Of a DNA stretch of 64,000 nucleotides, positions 40,941 to 49,091 are shown one piece after another. Positions within the stretch are counted from its first letter, which is position 1. Each line of letters starts with the position of its first letter. Where the stretch lies: NCBI RefSeq assembly GCF_050587365.1, contig NZ_JBOBFV010000004.1, positions 310,001-374,000 on the forward strand, read 5' to 3'. The position numbers and the translations under genes were made by a program. This stretch comes from Plantibacter auratus. Lineage in GTDB: Bacteria; Actinomycetota; Actinomycetes; Actinomycetales; Microbacteriaceae. A model generated the notes under the pieces. The model did no database searches. It was not told the origin of the DNA and was given only the letters and a program-made list of their open reading frames with translations.

Positions 40941-41866
40941 CCACCCACGCTCCCGCCCCCACCGCCGCCCGTCGACAGGCTCAAGGGCCGGGCACCGACC
41001 GGTCCACCAAGCCGCAGGTCCCGATGCACCGGAAGGCGAGCGGTCGGAAGATCCGCTCGAACACCGTCAAGGCGATCCTCGTCACCCTCCTGCTCGTGTT
41101 CACGCTGTTCCCGGCGTACTGGATGCTGTCGAGCGCCTTCGACGCGCAGGCGTCGAGCGGCGGCCAGTCCTTCTTCCCGAAGGAGTTGTCGTTCACGAAC
41201 TTCGAGTCGGTGCTGACCGACGGCGGGTTCGCGGTCTTCCTCCGCAACTCCGCGATCGTCGCCGGTGCGACGGTGCTCATCTCCGCCGCCGTCGCGCTCC
41301 TGGCGTCGGTCGCGGTCGCCCGCTTCCGGTTCAAGTTCCGCACCGCGGTGCTGCTCATGATCCTCGTCGTGCAGATGGTACCGCTCGAGGCGCTCGTGAT
41401 CCCGCTGTTCGTGCAGATCCGCGACCTGCAGCTGCTCAACACGCTGCTCGGGCTCATCATCGTGTACGTCGCGCTCGCACTGCCGTTCGGCATCTGGATG
41501 CTGCGCGGCTTCGTCGCGGCGGTGCCCGTGGAGCTCGAAGAGGCGGCGTTCCTCGACGGCGCCAGCTGGTGGCGCATGTTCCGCTCGATCATGCTCCCGC
41601 TCGTGGCCCCCGGCCTCGTCGCGACGAGTGTGTTCAGCTTCATCACGGCCTGGAACGAGTTCATCTTCGCGATGACCCTGCTCGGCGGCTCGACGGAGAA
41701 CTACACGGTGGCCATCGGCCTCAAGCAGTTCTTCGGCCTGAACTCCAACGACTGGGGTTCGGTCATGGCGGCGTCGACCATCATCACGATCCCGGTCATG
41801 ATCTTCTTCATCCTCGTGCAGCGCCGCCTCTCGGGCGGACTGGTGTCCGGAGCGGTGAAGGGATGA
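40937..41866 (+). CDS. sugar ABC transporter permease (MalG type)
   Basis: 309 residues; GTG overlaps the previous stop (GTGA). Six membrane segments, with the EAA loop ELEEAAFLDGASWWRMFRSI and the end SGGLVSGAVKG typical of the MalG group. The cytoplasmic N-terminus (TAARRQAQGPGTD) is encoded by a copy of the dispersed repeat (40968-40991) and extends ~30 residues before the first helix, so the true or ancestral start may have been changed by the insertion. Confidence 0.9.
   Translation: MTTHAPAPTAARRQAQGPGTDRSTKPQVPMHRKASGRKIRSNTVKAILVTLLLVFTLFPAYWMLSSAFDAQASSGGQSFFPKELSFTNFESVLTDGGFAVFLRNSAIVAGATVLISAAVALLASVAVARFRFKFRTAVLLMILVVQMVPLEALVIPLFVQIRDLQLLNTLLGLIIVYVALALPFGIWMLRGFVAAVPVELEEAAFLDGASWWRMFRSIMLPLVAPGLVATSVFSFITAWNEFIFAMTLLGGSTENYTVAIGLKQFFGLNSNDWGSVMAASTIITIPVMIFFILVQRRLSGGLVSGAVKG
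40968..40991. repeat. dispersed repeat within the permease N-terminus
   Basis: CCCGTCGACAGGCTCAAGGG is a variant of the family, read in frame as RRQAQGPG in the cytoplasmic tail. Confidence 0.65.
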
Positions 41867-43455
41867 TCGACCCCGACGTCGCGCGGCTCGTCCGGGGCGT
41901 CCTCTGGCCGGGCTTCCTCGGCCGGACCGCCCCGGACTGGCTGCTGCGCGAGCTGGACGGCGGCCTCGCGGGCGTCGTGTACTTCGGGCAGAACCTCTCC
42001 TCGGACCCCGCGGAGGTCGCGGCGCTGTCGGCCGAACTCCGCGACCACCGGCCCGAGATCCTCATCGGCGTCGACGAGGAGGGCGGCAACGTCTCCCGCC
42101 TCGAGGCGCAGACGGGCTCCACCCTGCCCGGGCATGCGCAGCTCGGTGCACTCGATGACGTCGAGACGACGCGCGCGGTGGGTCAGGCACTCGCCGAGCG
42201 GCTCCACGCCGCCGGGGCGAACGTCGCCCTCGCGCCCGTCGCCGATGTGAACACCAACCCCGCGAACCCGGTCATCGGGGTGCGCTCGTTCGGCCCCACC
42301 GCCGAGCTCGTCTCCCGCCACGTGTCCGCGATGGTCGACGGATTGCAGGCCGGCGGGGTCGCCGCGTGTGTCAAGCACTACCCCGGCCACGGCGACACGG
42401 CGAGCGACTCGCACCTGGATCTGCCCCGCATCGACCTGGACCTGGCGAAGCTCGAAGCCGAGCACCTGCCACCGTTCGACGCGGCGATCGCCGCCGGCGT
42501 CGCGAGTGTCATGACCGCCCACATCGTCGTCCCGGCGTTCGGTGACGCCCCGGCGACGCTCAACCCGATCCCCCTCCGTCGGCTGCGCGAAAGCGGCTTC
42601 GACGGCGTGATCATCTCCGACGCGCTCGACATGGCCGCCATCCGGTCCACCACCGGCTCAGGACGCGGCGCTGTCCTCGCCCTCGAGGCCGGCGTCGACC
42701 TGCTCTGCATCGGCAACCCGTCCAACCTCGGGCCGAAGCAGGGCGCGACGACCGACGAGGACGACTACCTCGAGGTGTTCGAGGCGGTCTGCGCCGCCAT
42801 CGCCGACGGCGAGCTCGATCGAGCGATCGTCGCGCGCGCGGCCGCCCGGGTGGCGTGGCTCGCGCGGTCCGTCAGCCCTTCGACAGGCTCAGGGACCGGG
42901 GAATCAGTCCCTGAGCTTGTCGAAGGGCGCTTCGCCGACGCAATCCGCCGGATCGTCCGCGTCCGGGGCGAGATCGCCACCGCAGCCTCGTCGATCACCC
43001 TCGTCGACCTCCGCGACCGACCGACGTTCGCCGTCGCCTCGGCCCACGATCCGTTCGCCGAGTCACTCGCCGAACGGTTCGACGTCACCCGGCTCGCTGC
43101 CGGCCCGAGCCTCCGGACACCGGATCCGCAGGCCGAGGCGCCCGCCTCCGATGAGCTGACCCTCCTGCTCGCGACGATCCCCGCCGACGACGGGATCGTC
43201 CTCCTCGCGGACCGCCTCGGCGAGGACACCCCGCAGCGTCTCGCCGTAGACCGCGTCGCGCTGGTCCGCCCGGACGCCGTCGTCGTGAGCGTCGGACTGC
43301 CGCTCGCCGATGACGCTGTCCTCCCCCTGCCGGTGATCGACACGCTCGCGGCCTCCCGGGCATCCGCCGACCGGGTCACCGAACTCCTCGCCGCGGCCTC
43401 CATCGCGGCGCCGACGCACCATCTGCACGACCAGCACCACCGGAACGGATCATGA
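41863..43455 (+). CDS. nagZ: beta-N-acetylhexosaminidase, GH3
   Basis: 530 residues without a signal peptide. The GH3 NagZ motif KHYPGHGDTASDSH (~171-184) supplies the His-Asp acid/base dyad, and the nucleophile is Asp in VIISDALDM (~253). It removes GlcNAc from imported GlcNAc-MurNAc fragments in the cytoplasm. The C-terminal ~200 residues are the second domain found in Gram-positive NagZ. At ~338-355 a paired inverted dispersed repeat (42876-42928) is translated in frame as PSTGSGTGESVPELVEG. ATG overlaps the permease stop (ATGA). Confidence 0.9.
   Translation: MIDPDVARLVRGVLWPGFLGRTAPDWLLRELDGGLAGVVYFGQNLSSDPAEVAALSAELRDHRPEILIGVDEEGGNVSRLEAQTGSTLPGHAQLGALDDVETTRAVGQALAERLHAAGANVALAPVADVNTNPANPVIGVRSFGPTAELVSRHVSAMVDGLQAGGVAACVKHYPGHGDTASDSHLDLPRIDLDLAKLEAEHLPPFDAAIAAGVASVMTAHIVVPAFGDAPATLNPIPLRRLRESGFDGVIISDALDMAAIRSTTGSGRGAVLALEAGVDLLCIGNPSNLGPKQGATTDEDDYLEVFEAVCAAIADGELDRAIVARAAARVAWLARSVSPSTGSGTGESVPELVEGRFADAIRRIVRVRGEIATAASSITLVDLRDRPTFAVASAHDPFAESLAERFDVTRLAAGPSLRTPDPQAEAPASDELTLLLATIPADDGIVLLADRLGEDTPQRLAVDRVALVRPDAVVVSVGLPLADDAVLPLPVIDTLAASRASADRVTELLAAASIAAPTHHLHDQHHRNGS
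42876..42928. repeat. inverted pair of dispersed repeats inserted in nagZ
   Basis: CCCTTCGACAGGCTCAGGGA faces TCCCTGAGCTTGTCGAAGGG across 13 bases. The pair forms a perfect-ended 53-base palindrome that keeps the nagZ frame open. Confidence 0.85.
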
Positions 43456-44393
43456 ACCACCTCGCAGCACCCGTCCTCGCCATCGATCTCGGGAAGACCT
43501 CCTGCCGCGCCCGTATCACGAGCGGATCCGACGACGACCTGACCGTCTTCGCGGAGGCCCGCGGCCACGGGGCACCGGGGCTCGCCGACCACGAGGGTGC
43601 GGAGCTGTCGGCCCGCGCAGTCCTCGAGACGGTCGCGCACCTCCCGGCCGACCTCCTCGCCGCGGTGCAGCACGTCGGGATCGGCGCCGCCGGGGTGGAG
43701 GCGGCACCGCACGAGGTCGCCGCGTTCACCGCCGAACTGCGTCTGGCGCTCGGAGCGACGATCGCCGTCGTGAACGACGCCCTGGCAGCCCACGCCGGCG
43801 CCTTCGCCGGTGGTCCCGGCACGGTACTCATCGCCGGCACCGGATCCGTCGTGTTCGACGTCGACGCCGACGGCTCCGTGAAGCAGATCGACGGGTGGGG
43901 TCCCTGGCTCGGAGACGAGGGCAGCGGTCGATGGATCGGGCAGCAGGGCCTCGAGGCGTGCATGCGTGCCTTCGACGGGCGCGGCCCCGCGACCACGTTG
44001 CTCGCCGACGCCGAGGCGCTCATCGGGTCGATCCCCGCGCTCCCCCGCTGGGTCTCCAGCACCGGAGCACCTGCCCGCCAACTCGGCACCTTCGCGCCCA
44101 CGGTCATCATCCGAGCCGAGGAGGGCGACGCCGTCGCCGCGGACATCGTCGACACCGCCTGCGCCCACCTCGCCGTGAGCGCCGCCGCCGCCGGCACGGG
44201 CGCCGTGTGCGTCGTCGGCGGGATCGCCTCCCACCCCTACGTCGCCGCACATCTCGCGACGGCCATGCACGAGGTCGGCGTCGACCTCGTCGCACCCCGC
44301 GGTGACGCGCTCGACGGAGCCAGACTCGTCGCTCTCGACACCGCGATCTCCTACGACGGAAGGGTCGTGCGCGACGATGTCCACGCAGCCTGA
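43452..44393 (+). CDS. N-acetylglucosamine/N-acetylmuramic acid kinase, BadF type
   Basis: 313 residues of the BadF/BadG/BcrA ATPase family (ASKHA fold): LAIDLGKTSCRARI (phosphate 1), VNDALAAHAGAF (catalytic Asp), GTVLIAGTGSVVF (phosphate 2), WGPWLGDEGSGRWIG. Relatives include MurK and NAGK, which phosphorylate GlcNAc and MurNAc released by NagZ. The gene lies between nagZ and murQ with overlapping ends (ATGA upstream), so MurNAc 6-phosphate for MurQ is the expected product. Confidence 0.88.
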   Translation: MNHLAAPVLAIDLGKTSCRARITSGSDDDLTVFAEARGHGAPGLADHEGAELSARAVLETVAHLPADLLAAVQHVGIGAAGVEAAPHEVAAFTAELRLALGATIAVVNDALAAHAGAFAGGPGTVLIAGTGSVVFDVDADGSVKQIDGWGPWLGDEGSGRWIGQQGLEACMRAFDGRGPATTLLADAEALIGSIPALPRWVSSTGAPARQLGTFAPTVIIRAEEGDAVAADIVDTACAHLAVSAAAAGTGAVCVVGGIASHPYVAAHLATAMHEVGVDLVAPRGDALDGARLVALDTAISYDGRVVRDDVHAA

Positions 44394-45414
44394 GAGCGCC
44401 TCACCACCGGTCCCTGAGCCTGTCGACGGGCCTGGGCCGATCACCGCAGGGCTGACCTCCGACCGCGACACCATCCGCGCGGAGCTCGCCACCCTCTCGA
44501 CGGAGCAGGTGAACGAGCGACACCCCGACCTCGACGCCCTCTCCACGCGGGAACTCGTCGCCGCGATGAACGAGGACAACCGTTCCGTCCCCGACGCCAT
44601 CGCGGCCGTCGAACCCGAGATCGCCGAGGCCGTCGAAGCGATCGTCGAGCGCCTCCGCCGGGGCGGACGACTCGTCTACCTGGGCGCCGGGACCGCCGGA
44701 CGGATGGGCATCCTCGACGCGAGCGAGGCGCCACCCACGTTCGGGACCGACCCGGGCCTCATCGTCGGACTCATCGCGGGTGGTCCGGGCGCCATCCAGC
44801 AAGCGGTGGAGAACGCCGAGGACCGCGACGACCTCGGTCGGGCGGATCTGGAGTCGCTGTCGATCACCGCGGACGACGCCGTCGTGGGTGTCTCCGCATC
44901 CGGTCGCACGCCCTACGTCCTGGGCGCCCTCGAGTACGCGCGCTCGATCGGTGCGATCACCATCGGCCTGTCGTGCAACGCCGGCTCCCCACTCGCCCGG
45001 GACGCGGACATCGGCATCGAGGCGGTCGTCGGTCCGGAGCTCCTCACCGGATCGACCCGGCTGAAGGCGGGGACGGCGCAGAAGCTCGTGCTCAACATGC
45101 TGTCGACGATCACGATGGTGCGGCTCGGGAAGACGTACCGGAACCTCATGGTCGACCTCCTCACGACGAACGAGAAGCTGCGAGCGCGGGCGGAACGCAC
45201 GGTCATGCTGGCGACCGACGTCGACGCCGCCACGGCCGCGAAGACGCTCGCATCCGTGGACGGCTGGGTGAAGGCCGCTATCCTCGTCCTCGTGACCGGC
45301 ATCGCCGCAGATGAAGCAGTCGCCCGCCTCCGTGGTGGCGACGGCTCCCTCAGCGCGGCCATCGCAGCGCACACCGTCGAAGACCCGACGGGGGCCGCAC
45401 CGGATGTCCACTGA
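44377..45414 (+). CDS. murQ: N-acetylmuramic acid 6-phosphate etherase
   Basis: 345 residues. It removes lactate from MurNAc-6-P to give GlcNAc-6-P. The SIS domain carries VYLGAGTAGRMGILDASEAPPT and VVGVSASGRTPYVLGAL; NERHPDLDALSTRELVAAMN at the start is the MurQ signature. ATG 44377 lies inside the kinase gene (17-base overlap). Residues ~10-18 (PPVPEPVDGPG) are encoded by a dispersed repeat copy (44408-44431), an N-terminal extension before family homology. Confidence 0.93.
   Translation: MSTQPESASPPVPEPVDGPGPITAGLTSDRDTIRAELATLSTEQVNERHPDLDALSTRELVAAMNEDNRSVPDAIAAVEPEIAEAVEAIVERLRRGGRLVYLGAGTAGRMGILDASEAPPTFGTDPGLIVGLIAGGPGAIQQAVENAEDRDDLGRADLESLSITADDAVVGVSASGRTPYVLGALEYARSIGAITIGLSCNAGSPLARDADIGIEAVVGPELLTGSTRLKAGTAQKLVLNMLSTITMVRLGKTYRNLMVDLLTTNEKLRARAERTVMLATDVDAATAAKTLASVDGWVKAAILVLVTGIAADEAVARLRGGDGSLSAAIAAHTVEDPTGAAPDVH
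44408..44431. repeat. dispersed repeat at the murQ N-terminus
   Basis: CCGGTCCCTGAGCCTGTCGACGGG, translated in frame as PVPEPVDG just before the conserved part of MurQ. Confidence 0.75.
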
Positions 45415-46273
45415 CGCGCTGCTCGTGCTCCGCCAGGCGATCCCTCGTCTGAGCGCCGCCGAGACGCGCGTCGCCGAGACCATCATCGGTACGCCCTCGC
45501 TCGTCGTCGAGTTGACCATCACCGAACTCGCGAAGGCGTGCGGCACCTCGCAGGCGACCGTCGCGCGGTTCTGCCAGACCATCGGATACACCGGCTACCG
45601 GGAGTTCCGGGTGGCCGTCGCGACCTCCACGAGTCGCGAGCAGGCGGAGCGTGACCGGTTCGAGGTCGACGACGCCGACATCGACCCGGACGACTCGGTG
45701 GAGACGGTCGTCGCGAAGGTCGCGTACCAGGAGGTGCAGGCGATCGAGCTCACCGCCCGCTCGCTCGACCGCGACGCCCTGGACGCGGTCGTCGACGCCC
45801 TCCTCGTCGCCCCACGGATCGACATCATCGGCTTCGGGTCCTCGAACCTCACGGCGCAGGACCTCCACCAGAAGCTCTACCGGATCGGCATGCCGGCCAA
45901 CACCTTCGTCGACGCCCACCTCGCACTGCCCTCGGCCGCCCTCCTCGGGCCCGGTGGGGTCGCCATCGGCATCTCGCACTCCGGGCTCACGGTCGAGACC
46001 GAGCAGGCGATGCAGCTCGCGCGGGCCGCCGGCGCGACGACCGTGTGCATCACGAACTTCCCCGACTCCCCCATCGCCAGCCGGTGCGACCTCGTCCTCG
46101 CGACGCAGGCGAGGGAGAGCCGATACCGCTCGGGTGCGATGTCCTCGCGCATCGCCCAGCTCGCGCTCGTCGACCTGCTCTTCATCCGCGTCGCCCAGCG
46201 TCGCTACGACGCCGCGGCGGAGTCGCTCCGCGTCACCTACGAGTCGATCCAGGACCACCGCATCGACACCTGA
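45404..46273 (+). CDS. RpiR/MurR-type regulator
   Basis: 289 residues. N-terminal HTH_6 domain (AETIIGTPSLVVELTITELA, CGTSQATVARFCQTIGYTGY) and a C-terminal SIS domain (IDIIGFGSSNLTAQDLHQKL, VAIGISHSGLTVETEQAMQL) that binds phosphosugars. MurR-type members respond to MurNAc-6-P. ATG overlaps the murQ end by 11 bases, so it is the last gene of the operon and probably controls the TGGAAA sites at 38527-38572, sensing the substrate of MurQ. Confidence 0.9.
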   Translation: MSTDALLVLRQAIPRLSAAETRVAETIIGTPSLVVELTITELAKACGTSQATVARFCQTIGYTGYREFRVAVATSTSREQAERDRFEVDDADIDPDDSVETVVAKVAYQEVQAIELTARSLDRDALDAVVDALLVAPRIDIIGFGSSNLTAQDLHQKLYRIGMPANTFVDAHLALPSAALLGPGGVAIGISHSGLTVETEQAMQLARAAGATTVCITNFPDSPIASRCDLVLATQARESRYRSGAMSSRIAQLALVDLLFIRVAQRRYDAAAESLRVTYESIQDHRIDT

Positions 46274-46282
46274 GTTCGGAGA

Positions 46283-47005
46283 TCAGGGCAGTAGTGAGAC
46301 GCCCGTGTGCTCGGCGAGGGCGAGCAGCAGCCCATCTTGGAACGCCTCGTCGCGGACCGCGCGGTGCGGCTCCTCGCGTCGCTGGTGGTGCCAGTAGCCG
46401 GAGGTGTCGGCACCACGCCCTTCGGCGAGCGCCACCTGGGTCCGGTGCCCGAGTTCCAGGTCGTCGGGCGCGTTCGGTCCGCCCATGCGTGTCGGCACCC
46501 ACCCCGGGTCGACCGCGTTGCTGAACACCCCGGGACGCACCCGCGCGATGGCCGCCGCGAGGACGGTCACGAGGAGTTTGCTGTCGGAGTAGCTCGCCGT
46601 CCTCGTGGAACCCGACCAGTCGAGACCGTCGAGCGTCGCGGTACCGCCGCGGTGCATGCTGCTGCTGAGGAACACGAGTCGTCGCGCGGGGATGAGCGCG
46701 CTCAGCAGGTAGGGCGCGACCACGTTGACCGGTAGGACGGCCGCTCCGTCGAGGACGCCGGCGTTGTGGATGATCGCGTCCACGGGACCGGCAGCTGCGA
46801 CCTGCTCCGCGAGCTCCTGGACGCCGTCGAGGGTGGCGAGGTCACCGGTGACGAGGTGCGCGGAGGGCTCGTCGAGCAGCCGGACCTCGTCGGCTCGGGC
46901 GAAACTCCGGGCGTGGAAGAGCACCTCGTGCCCGTGCTCGACCAGCTCGGTCGCCGCACCGAGCCCCAGGCCGACGGCGGCACCGGTCACGAGGATGCGC
47001 GCCAT
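46283..47005 (-). CDS. SDR family oxidoreductase
   Basis: 240 residues. TGAAVGLGLGAAT is the cofactor motif and HNAGVL the NNAG equivalent; FLSSSMHRGG supplies Ser and YSDSKLL the Tyr-Lys pair. The pattern (SSSMHRGG, short C-terminus) matches retinol dehydrogenase/WW-domain oxidoreductase-like SDRs. Substrate unknown. Its start overlaps the MmyB-type regulator stop by one base (TGATG), so it is likely controlled by it. Confidence 0.83.
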   Translation of the reverse strand: MARILVTGAAVGLGLGAATELVEHGHEVLFHARSFARADEVRLLDEPSAHLVTGDLATLDGVQELAEQVAAAGPVDAIIHNAGVLDGAAVLPVNVVAPYLLSALIPARRLVFLSSSMHRGGTATLDGLDWSGSTRTASYSDSKLLVTVLAAAIARVRPGVFSNAVDPGWVPTRMGGPNAPDDLELGHRTQVALAEGRGADTSGYWHHQRREEPHRAVRDEAFQDGLLLALAEHTGVSLLP

Positions 47006-47937
47006 CAGCGACCCCCTGCCCGTCCGGCCTCGCTGGTGTCGGGCTCGTTCGTGACCGCCGCAGCGTCACGCTGCTCCGCCTCCCGCTGGGACGCCGCCCA
47101 GTTCGCGAGCAACTGCAGACGCTCGGCGGACGGTGAGCCGGGCTCCGCCGTGTAGACGAGCACGACGTGGCCTGGGTCGGCCGTGATCGCGAGCTCCTCG
47201 TAGGCGAAGGTCATCTCGCCGACGATCGGGTGGTTGAACCGCTTCGTTCCCGTGCCGTGGGTGCGCACGTTGTGCGCTCCCCAGAGGGTGCGGAAGGCAT
47301 CGCTCCGGGTCGACAGCTCACCGACGAGGTCGTGCAGTCCCTTGTCGTGCGGGTCCCGGCCGGCCTCGGCACGCATGACCGACACACACATCTCGGCGAA
47401 GACGTCCCAGTCGGGGTAGAAGTCCCGGGAGGCCGGGTCGAGGAACTGGAACCGGGCGAGGTTCGGGGTGCGCCCGCCGTCGCCGATGACGGGCGAGTAG
47501 AACGCGCGCCCGAGCTCGTTGGTCGCGAGCAGGTCCTGGTGGGTGTTGCGGACGAAGGCGATGCCGTCGGTGATCGCGTCGAGCATCCAGTGCAGGCTCG
47601 GCCGGGTCGCGGGGTTCTTGGCCGCCCGGCGACGCGGCCGACCGGAGAGCGGGACACCGTCGGCCGCGCGGGCCAGGTCGAACAGGTGGGTGCGTTCCGC
47701 CTCGTCGAGCTGGAGCGCCCGGGCGATGGCGTCGAGGACGGTCGACGACGCTCCGGCGATCGCCCCACGCTCCAGTTTCGCGTAGTACTCGACACTGACC
47801 CCGGCGAGCGCCGCCACCTCGGAACGCCGCAGTCCGGCCACCCGTCGGTTGGGGCCCGCGGTCAAGCCGGCGAGTTCCGGGGTCAGCCGTGCCCGACGCG
47901 TCATGAGGAACTCGCGTACGTCTGCTCGATCGTCCAT
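47005..47937 (-). CDS. XRE-family regulator with MmyB-like ligand-binding domain
   Basis: 310 residues. The N-terminal HTH (PNRRVAGLRRSEVAALAGVS, VEYYAKLERGAIAGAS) and the C-terminal half (DAITDGIAFVRNTHQDLLAT, RPLEFYSPV-like AFYSPVIG, FHRLWGAHNVR-like FRTLWGAHNVRTHG) match the MmyB/MLTR_LBD family, which binds fatty-acid-like or aromatic ligands. ATG 47937 follows GGAGG, and TATCGT lies 7 nt upstream. It is divergent from a zinc dehydrogenase-MFS pair and overlaps an SDR; it probably regulates both. Confidence 0.88.
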   Translation of the reverse strand: MDDRADVREFLMTRRARLTPELAGLTAGPNRRVAGLRRSEVAALAGVSVEYYAKLERGAIAGASSTVLDAIARALQLDEAERTHLFDLARAADGVPLSGRPRRRAAKNPATRPSLHWMLDAITDGIAFVRNTHQDLLATNELGRAFYSPVIGDGGRTPNLARFQFLDPASRDFYPDWDVFAEMCVSVMRAEAGRDPHDKGLHDLVGELSTRSDAFRTLWGAHNVRTHGTGTKRFNHPIVGEMTFAYEELAITADPGHVVLVYTAEPGSPSAERLQLLANWAASQREAEQRDAAAVTNEPDTSEAGRAGGR

Positions 47938-48065
47938 GCCTCCGACGATACGTCCTCGAGGCGAGCCGACAGGTGCCCTCTCGGTACACCTCTCAGGCGG
48001 GACTCCCTCCCGGGTCGGGCGGGGCGTTGACTGGTCGCCTGCACCACCCGACAGAAGGAGCACAC

Positions 48066-49091
48066 ATGCGCGCAGTCGTCATGCACTCGCCCGGCGACGT
48101 CCGGGTCGAGGACCGACCGGACCCCACCATCGTCGACCCGACCGACGCCGTCATCCGGCTCACAGCGACCTGCATCTGCGGGTCCGACCTGTGGCCCTAC
48201 CGCGGGGTCGAGCCCGTCGACCACACGAACATGGGGCACGAGTACGTCGGTGTCGTCGAGCAGGTCGGCGAGGACGTGCGGACGGTCGCCGTCGGCGACT
48301 TCGTCGTGGGCTCCTTCGTGACCTCCGACAACACCTGTGAGATCTGTCAGGCGGGGTACCAGTCGAAGTGCGTGCACGCCGAGTTCGTGTCGGTCGCCGC
48401 GGGCACGCAGGCTCAGCTCGCACGCATCCCCCACGCCGACGGCACACTCGTGGCGACCCCCGGGCAGCCGGACGCGGAGCTCATCCCCTCGCTGCTCGCC
48501 GCGTCCGACGTGCTCGGGACGGGCTGGTTCGCCGCGGTCGCCGCCGAGGTGGGGCCGGGGAAGACGGTCGTGGTCGTCGGTGACGGGGCCGTCGGGCTCA
48601 TGGGCGTTCTCGCGGCCCGGGAGCTCGGGGCGGAACGCATCATCGCGATGTCACGTCACGCCGACCGGCAGGCGCTCGCCCGTGAGTTCGGTGCGACCGA
48701 CATCGTCGAGGAGCGCGGTGCGGCGGGTGTCGCACGGATCAAGGAGCTGACCGGCGGTCTCGGCGCGCACAGCGTCATCGAGGCGGTCGGCACGGAGGAG
48801 TCCATGCTGCAGGCGATCCGCTCCACTCGCGGTGGCGGCCACGTCGGCTTCGTCGGCGTCGCCCACGAGGGTGTCTCGCTGCCGCTCGACGAGCTCTTCT
48901 TCGCCGAGGTGCACCTCCACGGTGGGCCGGCGCCGGTGCGACGGTTCCTCCCCGAGCTCATCCGGATGATCTGGGAGCGGAGGATCGACCCGGGGAAGGT
49001 CTTCGACCTCACGCTGCCACTCGAGGACGCCGCCGAGGGGTACCGGGCCATGGACGAGCGCCGTGCGATCAAGGTGCTGCTGACGCTGTGA
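48066..49091 (+). CDS. zinc-dependent alcohol dehydrogenase family protein
   Basis: 341 residues. Catalytic zinc ligands: Cys in TCICGSDLW (~37) and His-Glu in MGHEYVG (~62-63). The structural zinc lobe DNTCEICQAGYQSKC has Asp in place of the first Cys. The cofactor site is VVVVGDGAVGLMGVLAA. Substrate unknown. AGAAGGAG precedes the ATG. The stop overlaps the MFS gene (GTGA). Divergence from an MmyB-type regulator suggests induction by a small molecule that is modified and exported. Confidence 0.87.
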   Translation: MRAVVMHSPGDVRVEDRPDPTIVDPTDAVIRLTATCICGSDLWPYRGVEPVDHTNMGHEYVGVVEQVGEDVRTVAVGDFVVGSFVTSDNTCEICQAGYQSKCVHAEFVSVAAGTQAQLARIPHADGTLVATPGQPDAELIPSLLAASDVLGTGWFAAVAAEVGPGKTVVVVGDGAVGLMGVLAARELGAERIIAMSRHADRQALAREFGATDIVEERGAAGVARIKELTGGLGAHSVIEAVGTEESMLQAIRSTRGGGHVGFVGVAHEGVSLPLDELFFAEVHLHGGPAPVRRFLPELIRMIWERRIDPGKVFDLTLPLEDAAEGYRAMDERRAIKVLLTL

